Assembly (NCBI GenBank): GCA_026873275.1
Contig: JANTUC010000015.1
Coordinates: 1,054,001 to 1,118,000, forward strand
Direction of reading: 5' to 3'
DNA length: 64,000 bases
Source of the DNA: Pseudopithomyces maydicus
Lineage: Eukaryota; Ascomycota; Dothideomycetes; Pleosporales; Didymosphaeriaceae
This document shows, piece after piece, positions 57,180 through 64,000 of the stretch. The position numbers and the translations under genes were made by a program. Position 1 is the stretch's first letter, and each line of letters begins with the position of its first letter. A model generated the notes under the pieces. That model worked only from the letters and a program-made list of their open reading frames with translations. It ran no database searches and was not told where the DNA came from.

Positions 57180-59214
57180 ATGCCTCGGCTTGCGCTTCTC
57201 TCGTTGCTTTTTGCATGCGGTACGGTCAATGCGGCGGTGTTGAACTTGCGTCAGAGCGACAGTAATGGTACTCTCCCTGTGACAATCCCCCAGAAAGACG
57301 CCAATGCGGAGGGCCGGAAACAAGAGGTGGCATACCGACAGGAGAACTTCCTCTACAACATCTCTCAGATTGGCAATGCTGCGGCCTTTCCCATGGGTAA
57401 GCTTGGCGAGGAGCGTGTGGCGATGGCCTGGGATCAGTGGCAGGTTGACCGTAATCTCATCACCACTGAGATCCAGAAGGATGTTGCCAAGATCAGACAA
57501 GCAATTGTAGCAGTGGGTTCCACGTATTAAAAAAACATCATGGGCGACTGCTAAACTCTTCGATAGCACAATGGAAGTCTGGCGAGCTTGGACGACTATG
57601 CGACTGTGCTGTACAAGGACCAGTGGCTCAACGCCTCACCATTGAAGCCTGCTCTTGGATCGTTGACGAACTATACTCTTGACTCTTTCTTTGGAGGAGA
57701 GCGCCTCGTGCGTCCTTATACACTGTTCAAAGCGGCAGAAAAGGACTGCACACTAATCGACATTTCTGATGACGACGCAAAGGAGATTGCGGGGCTCACA
57801 GTTAAAGAGTTATTGGATGCTGATAGACTCTTTGCAGTCGACCGTCAGTGCCCATTTGCCCGCGATGAGCTCCTCGCTAACGCTCTACAGATAGCTACCA
57901 GGCAGACCAAGAGACCTATGTGCCGTCACAATTCAACGACAAATACGGTGCTCCTGTCTCCGCCCTCTTCTATATCGATGAGAAAGGCAACCTCATGCCA
58001 CTTGGTATCCGCACCAATGTCGGTGCGAATCTCACATACACGCCTCTCGACAAGAAGGATGACTGGCTTCTCGCTAAGATCATGTTCAATGTAGCGGACC
58101 AATTCCATAATCAGATCTTCCATCTCACAGCTACCCATAACGTTGGGGAGGCGCTGCACGAGGCTGCTATGCGCACGTTGAGCGACAACCATCCCGTTAT
58201 GGCGGTACTTGACCGCCTCAATTACCAGGCGTACTCTGCTCGACCGTAAGTGTAGATTTCCATGATATAGTTGGACTAGACTAACCCTGTCAGTGTCGGA
58301 GAAGCCCTTTGCTTTAACCCTATGGGCCACTGGGACGAGAACTTCCACATCAGCCAGATAGGGTATGTTTCTAAAGCTATCCCCTCAAACCCTCACTGAC
58401 CACTCCCAGCTGCCGTAACTTCGTCACCAACAATTGGCCCACCTACGGTGCCTTCGAGCCAAATTATCTTCAGACCGACTTCCAAGCCCGCGGCCTCGTC
58501 GACGCCTCCGGAAAGCACCCATTCAAAACATTCCCCTTCTGGGACGACGCCTCGGAAATTCTGCGCATCCAGCGCGACTTCTTCACTTCCTTCGTCGACA
58601 CCTACTATGATTGCGACGACCACGTCACAGCTGATTACGAAGTCGCTGCCTGGTTCGAGGAAGTTCGTCGCGGACCTACAGGCCCCGAGGTAGAAGCGCA
58701 AGGCCTCACCCCCGTTCAATCATTCCCAGAGAAGCCAAGCAAGCAGGTACTCATCGACGTCCTGACGCATAACGCCTGGCTACAAGTAGCTCACCACTCG
58801 CTCAACGCGGGGGACCCTGTTCGCGGCTCCCTAACGCTACCTTTCCACCCAGGCGGTCTTTACAAGCCGGTCCCCGAAGCGAAAGGCGTAGAATCTGTGG
58901 TTCCATTCTTGCCCAATGCTACGGCCTCCGTCACCTACATTGGATTTCTTGCATCGTTCAACCGCCCGCGGTACCGGACGATGGATCCACCGCGGACGCT
59001 TGCGCATGCATATTCCGGCGCTGACTTTCTCAAGCGGTTTGCGGAGAAGGAGGTTCATGTAGCGGCGGATACTTATCTCAAGAAGATGAGTGAGTTGGGG
59101 GCGAAGAATGATGCGAGGAAGATCGAGAAGGATGGGTTGTGTACTGAGCAGGGGATTCCGTTTTGTTGGACGGCGTTGAACCCGTCGTATATTCCTTGGT
59201 TCTTTTCGGTGTGA
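57180..59214 (+). CDS. Secreted lipoxygenase, manganese-type fungal family
   Basis: Oxygenates polyunsaturated fatty acids to hydroperoxides. Five exons (57180-57512, 57567-57843, 57891-58245, 58294-58362, 58410-59214) with 47-54 bp introns give 612 residues without a break. Signal peptide MPRLALLSLLFACGTVNA. Metal-site landmarks: HNQIFHLTATHNVGEALHEAA (His281 and His286 in the lipoxygenase H-x4-H pattern), AHHSLNAGDP (His473 and Asn477), and the C-terminal residue Val612 (IPWFFSV). A terminal valine in place of the usual isoleucine is typical of characterised secreted fungal Mn-lipoxygenases, so Mn is likely but not proven. Other family segments: RTLSDNHPVMAVLDRLNYQAYSARPVG and LCFNPMGHWDENF. 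Several N-glycosylation sites (NGSL, NASP, NYT). Confidence 0.92.
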
Positions 59215-59914
59215 TGAGATGTATGATTAGAAAGGGACAAGGAGTTTGCAGCATTTCGTACATTGCATAGATTGGCGCTTGAGGGTTAAAGGGATGGTAG
59301 CATTATAGCGGAGTTAAGGTAGTAGCTATAAAATATATTCATTGTGGACATATTGTGTTAATGATGCGACTTTGGGTTTTCATGATCTTTTTCATGTCGT
59401 TTCTCTTGTTGCGATTCGCAAGATCGCTAGAAATAGATAGGAAGCGGTGAGATCCATCTCGAGGTTTCGTTTGTCCAGGCATTACGTGGGGCACAATCTT
59501 TGCCTATACGATGTCGGTGAACCAAACTTTCTTCAAAAATTCTTTATTCAAAATCAACGGGAAACTCCATTATCTGTCCATCGCTTTCCGCTCGTACCTC
59601 TCACGCCCTTACGTTTCAACCCCCGGGGCGAAAGCGCGCTCTAGGCTAGAGTCTTTGGCCCTAGCTTTTGCCAGCGTGTAAACGCAACACATAACTAAAC
59701 ATCAGGTACCTTCCGACTTGTTCACTCGAAACTCAACTGACTTCTCCTGGTCCAAGCTCTCGAAAAGTTGCCCAAATCTTTTATAAGCCCACAGGACTCT
59801 GACCTCAACACAGCTTCGCACACCGCAGACACTCACCCGCGGTACCAACACCACACCAACCTATATATTTTCTGAAAACTGTAAAGAAGACTCCTAGTAT
59901 CTGACAAAGTCACA
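59215..59914. other. Intergenic, no gene recognised
   Basis: 700 bp between two plus-strand genes; C/A-rich immediately before 59915, as in many fungal 5' UTRs. Confidence 0.6.
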
Positions 59915-60874
59915 ATGTCCGCCTACTTCGAGTTGTCAACGGAAACCGAGGATCAAGGCGCTGACTTCTCTGACACGGCCTCTCTCACTTCCGCAAAGGA
60001 TGCTACAGCTGAGCCAACTCACCCTGGCGGGGCTGAAATTACGGCCACACAAGACACCGAGTCACCCGAGACAATTCCACCGACTGCTCTTCCCGACCTC
60101 GAGGAAGCAGACCAGTCGACTCCCGTCCAGTCGACTGCCGCCATGGAGCCAAATCAGCCTGTTCCCGCCGAGGCACCTCCAGTCGGAAAGCATCACAAGC
60201 GGAACCAGAACCGCAAGAACAAGCGCAAGGCTGCCCGCCACGGCCGCTTCGAGAACCTGACGGAGGACGCCGCAGGAGAGAGTATCGAGGTAGAGGTCGC
60301 ACTCCCCCAAGACACTAAAGACGATGTCGCCCCGGTCAAAGCAGCTCAGGATGTGGTCGCCGAAACCAAGAAGAACTCGCGGTTTTCTCGTGCTCTCAAT
60401 TTACATGAGCTCAATGTCAAGCTGGAAAAGCTGGCTCAGGCGAGTAGCACGGTGGCAAACACGCAGTCTGTCCCGGGGTCTTTCGAGGTGTTTGAAGACG
60501 ATCAGTTTGAGGATGTGCGCGAGACTATGGAGGACGAGGATACCGTGACGAGCGAGGAGGCGAGCAGCGTGACCGTCAAGGACGAGAACAGCGTGGCCGA
60601 CAAGGAGGAGAACAGCGTGAGCAGCAAGGATGAGAACTGCACGGCCGATATCGACGGCGAGACTGTGACGGAAGCCAAAGGAGAGAGCCGCAACGCACGC
60701 CGAAACAAGAAGCGGTCGCAGAAGAAGAAGAATAAAGAGGCCCAGAACGGAATCATCGCGTTCATGAATAGTCTAGGCATGACGGAGGGACAGAAGTTGG
60801 GCGCGGTTTTCCTGGCTGGGGTAGTCGTCGGCAGCTACCTCACCCGCATGCTGAGCTATTTGGGTGATAATTAA
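59915..60874 (+). CDS. Hypothetical low-complexity protein with C-terminal membrane anchor
   Basis: One exon, 319 residues. Mostly polar and probably disordered, Glu/Thr/Ala-rich. Two lysine/arginine clusters (HHKRNQNRKNKRKAARHGR near residue 95 and RRNKKRSQKKKNKE near 270). Between them lies an acidic, imperfectly repeated block built on DENSV/EENSV units (about residues 220-245). The last 25 residues contain one hydrophobic helix (LGAVFLAGVVVGSYL) followed by a short tail, the layout of a tail-anchored protein. No family recognised; the basic clusters might bind nucleic acid or acidic lipids. Confidence 0.65.
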   Translation: MSAYFELSTETEDQGADFSDTASLTSAKDATAEPTHPGGAEITATQDTESPETIPPTALPDLEEADQSTPVQSTAAMEPNQPVPAEAPPVGKHHKRNQNRKNKRKAARHGRFENLTEDAAGESIEVEVALPQDTKDDVAPVKAAQDVVAETKKNSRFSRALNLHELNVKLEKLAQASSTVANTQSVPGSFEVFEDDQFEDVRETMEDEDTVTSEEASSVTVKDENSVADKEENSVSSKDENCTADIDGETVTEAKGESRNARRNKKRSQKKKNKEAQNGIIAFMNSLGMTEGQKLGAVFLAGVVVGSYLTRMLSYLGDN

Positions 60875-63055
60875 TAGCCAGTGTAGCTAGGCGGTCTTGA
60901 CTGCAAAGTGGTCGCTGGGGACATCAACTTTATGATCTCCGTTCGATACATCGACCCTCAATAATGGGAGGTATAGGAGGCATCTGGTTTGGGGGCAATG
61001 AGTATGTAGTGGAAGGAGGTTCGGTATCCCGGGTAAATGGGTGATCATAGGAGGAGACATTAAGGTCGGCAATATGGTGCCTTCTGGTTCTTAGTGTATG
61101 CATAGCGTAGGCGTTGGTAAAGAACACAACTTGTACTTCAGATGCTACAAATGATATCTACTCTCATCAACATTAGACCCAGTCTGCGTGAACGATACAC
61201 GAAGATAGCTAACTGACGTGCATATAGCATTAAAAAATCATTTGTTGGCCAAGTGTACAAGACGATTCTTGAATCACGTTATTTGCCAATGCCAGACTAA
61301 CTCAAGTTTTCGTGACCTCAATTCAGCTGGACGTTGCGTTATCGCCTGGCCCAATCCAAAATGCCATGAGCGCTAATCCGTACGGAACAAGCGGGCGGAA
61401 AATCATATGTTCTATATTGCCTCAGCATGCTCGCGTAAGGTCGTCTCGAGGAAAGAAGACCCACGCATTGCTGACTTCACATGCGCGGAACCTTGTCACT
61501 GCTGCCCGACGATCGAAGGTTCCATAAACGAGCGCATGCTTCTAGCTTGCGGTTCACCTGCCATCCATGTTTATATCTGTCAACTAAGGAGTGGTACTTA
61601 TTGTCGCACCTAGACCTTATATCACCAAGTGTGTACAGAGTAAATCCCATTCAGTCATAACTGCCATAATCCGCCGTGCCCACGCACTTACGTTAGATCT
61701 CCCTACATACTTTCAAGACATGGCAACCGAAACTTTTGGTCGAAATAACTACCCAACGAGATCTGACGCACGCATTCAAAACTCGAATCGCCCGAATATA
61801 GTATCCTGGTATTTCTGTGATTGGATCCGACTCTAACCGGTGGGAATTCAAAAGTGTGACCCTCGACGATAGCTCTGGGCCCCCTGTCCGTTAATAGAAC
61901 TTCGCCGCATGAACCACGAAATGGCGATGTTGGGTTGGCTGTACTTCAGAGCTCGACTCAGTCGCGTGAGACAGATATGATACGAACAGCAAAGATGTAC
62001 AATTTACAGATAGAGCCCTGAAATCGCTTCCTCAACATCAACTTTGTTTCCTCGTGGATAATTCGTCCTGCGTTGTTAATAGTTCCAACTTCACAAATGC
62101 AAGTGCCGAAATGATAATCGTCATCACTTGACGTGGACACCTGAATACCTTCCTAACAAAACGGACCGCATCCCACCCCTTTGGTCGGAAATACTTGGAG
62201 TCGGCATTCCAGAAGCCTCTTACCCACGTATCATTATCACGACTGTTAAGACATTTGCTTGGCCTTGTCGAGTTGGTTACTTCGGCAGGTAGTCCGATCT
62301 ATCCTAGGGCGTGCACTATTGGTCTAGCGTGTAGCTAAGCATTAGTGCGATCTTAAACCGGGCTTTGTATCCTTATCCAACGCCTTGTACCTGCACGCAG
62401 ATGCTGATTGTAGCTAGATCATCACCTCATCCCAGGTCAAGCCCTATCTACATATGTACTTGCTCTCGTGACGGCAGTTGTCCTAGTGCTAGCTTGGCAA
62501 ATTTCGGACAGTTGCTTGTGCGGAACTTCCGGTTATATAGGACCTCACCATTGGCGGATTTAGCAACGTTCTTGCAGATTAGCCACGAGCCGCTGGCTAA
62601 TGAAGAGGAAAATAAATTGTTTCTGGGGTTGGCCCCGGGATTTGCTCGAACGTGTATTAAGGAATCCCATGGTAACCTGGAGGATCGTGGCAAACCCCGG
62701 GTTTGACCCCGGATTATCTTCCGTCAGCTCCGACATGTGACCCCTGTTTCTTAAACAAGATCTGGAGTCGTAGAAGGGGGTGTGATAAAATGCGCAATCG
62801 GCTTGGCCAAGTAAAATGACCACGTTCCATGCCTGTTCCATGCCTCGCTACTTGTGGGATTTCATTATTTCTAATTTGTTACGGCCCGCGATGGGCCATT
62901 TAATTTTAGGATACCGATTCAAAGGCCTCCTACACGTGTTGGTAGGTGCATATGTGAGTATGAGATAAGTAGAAAAGACATCCGTCAAGCCTGGGTTATT
63001 GCTTCACCAGCTCTCGGTCATTCATCTTCTTCCGGCCTGCCTGAAATCTGCAACC
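60875..63055. other. Intergenic 2.2 kb, no gene recognised
   Basis: Between two plus-strand genes. Short frames only, none protein-like. I saw no terminal repeats or transposase fragments. It includes the GH10 promoter. Confidence 0.55.
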
Positions 63056-64000
63056 ATGCGCACTTCGATCCTCGCACTTATTGTCGCTCCTGTTGCTGTT
63101 CTTGGCCAGGCCCCCATCTATGGCCAATGTGAGTGTTACCCGGAAATGATATTTGGTGAATTAGTGAACTGACATGGGCTTCTAAAAAGGCGGTGGTATT
63201 GATTGGAAAGGCGCTACGACATGCCAGTCTGGACTAGTATGCACTGTAATCAAGTAAGAAACCCTAATATTACCATCTCTTTATTCCATATGGCTATGAT
63301 CCTAACGACGGCTCTAGCGACTACTACTACCAGTGTCTACCTGGCTCGGGCTCAAACCCACCACCAGCCACCACTACTGCCGGCAGCAACCCGAGCAACC
63401 CTACTCCTACCGGAGGCTCAGGAGTTGCTGGTGGCTTGAACACAAAGTTCAAGGCCAAGGGCAAGCTCTACTTTGGTACTGAAATCGATCACTACCACCT
63501 GAGCAACAGTGCCTTGACCACGATCGTCAAGAACAACTTTGGACAAGTCACTTGCGAGAACAGCATGAAATGGGATGCCACAGAACGTAAGTCTTCCGGT
63601 TATTATGCTGCATATCATATGCATTTTCACAAACTGACTTTTTGTGCCACACAGCCTCCCGTAATTCGTTCTCATTCACCAATGCTAATGCCGTTGTCGA
63701 CTTTGCTACACAAAACGGCAAGCTCATCAGGGGCCACACTCTTCTCTGGCACTCCCAGCTGCCGTCATGGGTTTCGAGCATCAGTGACCGCAGCACATTG
63801 ACAACCGTCATCCAGAACCACGTGACTAAGCTTGTCACACAGTACAAGGGCAAGATCCTGCAATGGGACGTCGTTAACGAGATCTTTGCTGAGGATGGTA
63901 ACCTTCGCGACAGTGTCTTCAGCCGTGTTCTCGGTGAAGACTTCGTCGGTATCGCCTTCAAGGCCGCCCGCGCCGCCGACCCCAACGCTAAGCTCTACAT
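63056..64000 (+). CDS. CBM1-GH10 endo-beta-1,4-xylanase, 3' partial
   Basis: Secreted xylanase cut by the right edge. Exons seen: 63056-63128, 63190-63253, 63318-63586 and 63655 onward, with introns of 61, 64 and 68 bp. Signal peptide MRTSILALIVAPVAVLGQ, then an N-terminal cellulose-binding module built across two introns: PIYGQCGGIDWKGATTC, GLVCTVIN, DYYYQCLPG. A Ser/Thr/Pro/Gly linker leads to the GH10 domain: LYFGTEIDHYHL, VTCENSMKWDATEPS, LIRGHTLLWHSQLPSWV and LQWDVVNEIFAEDG, whose Glu is the expected acid/base. The nucleophile region lies beyond the window. Reading frame intact as far as seen. Confidence 0.93.

Noticed and set aside
60875..63055. Possible transposon remnant in the 2.2-kb gap
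   Set aside because: No inverted or long direct terminal repeats and no transposase-like frame found.

Overview
The window is nuclear DNA of a filamentous ascomycete (Pezizomycotina). Genes are scattered on both strands, most are cut by 43-175 bp introns (GT-AG, one GC-AG candidate), and the content is typical of a plant-associated mould: a HET-domain gene, Zn2Cys6 regulators, a non-reducing polyketide synthase, secreted CAZymes, a sedolisin and a lipoxygenase. A Dothideomycete or related class is my guess; the sequence does not settle it. No tRNA, rRNA, CRISPR or intact transposon was seen.

Layout. 0-9 kb: 3' part of a HET gene, a coiled-coil protein, an unknown protein, a PL1 pectin lyase and a damaged GT8 glycosyltransferase. 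9.4-16.1 kb: an intact 2158-residue NR-PKS (SAT-KS-AT-PT-ACP-ACP-TE) with no tailoring genes beside it and a SAT domain that appears to have lost its catalytic residues. 16-20 kb: gene-poor. 20-29 kb: a SprT-like metalloprotease, a stand-alone receiver domain, a Zn2Cys6 regulator convergent with a phosphonoacetate hydrolase (PhnA type), and an unknown gene. 29.6-33.1 kb: a second Zn2Cys6 regulator and an NmrA-like reductase in tandem, both with a near-identical long palindrome about 100 bp before the start codon. 33.8-45.2 kb: secreted unknown protein, S53 tripeptidyl peptidase, DUF3176-type membrane protein, Hsp31/DJ-1 glyoxalase, DUF8021-type secreted protein. 46-64 kb: GH131 glucanase, MFS transporter, coiled-coil protein, a four-copy tandem repeat of about 190 bp, GH127 arabinofuranosidase, manganese-type lipoxygenase, a tail-anchored protein, and the 5' part of a CBM1-GH10 xylanase that runs off the right edge.

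How they fit. PL1, GH131, GH127, GH10 and the sedolisin make a plant cell-wall and protein degrading set, though not one operon-like cluster. The clearest candidate functional units are the TF/NmrA pair sharing palindromes and the TF/PhnA convergent pair.

A cross-cutting feature: six genes are broken by one-base losses, nine in all, every one at or beside a short C or G run, with the protein continuing sensibly in the next frame. This looks more like sequence or assembly error than nine separate mutations, and it affects how those genes should be annotated. The damaged GT8 gene also has an in-frame TGA that this cannot explain.
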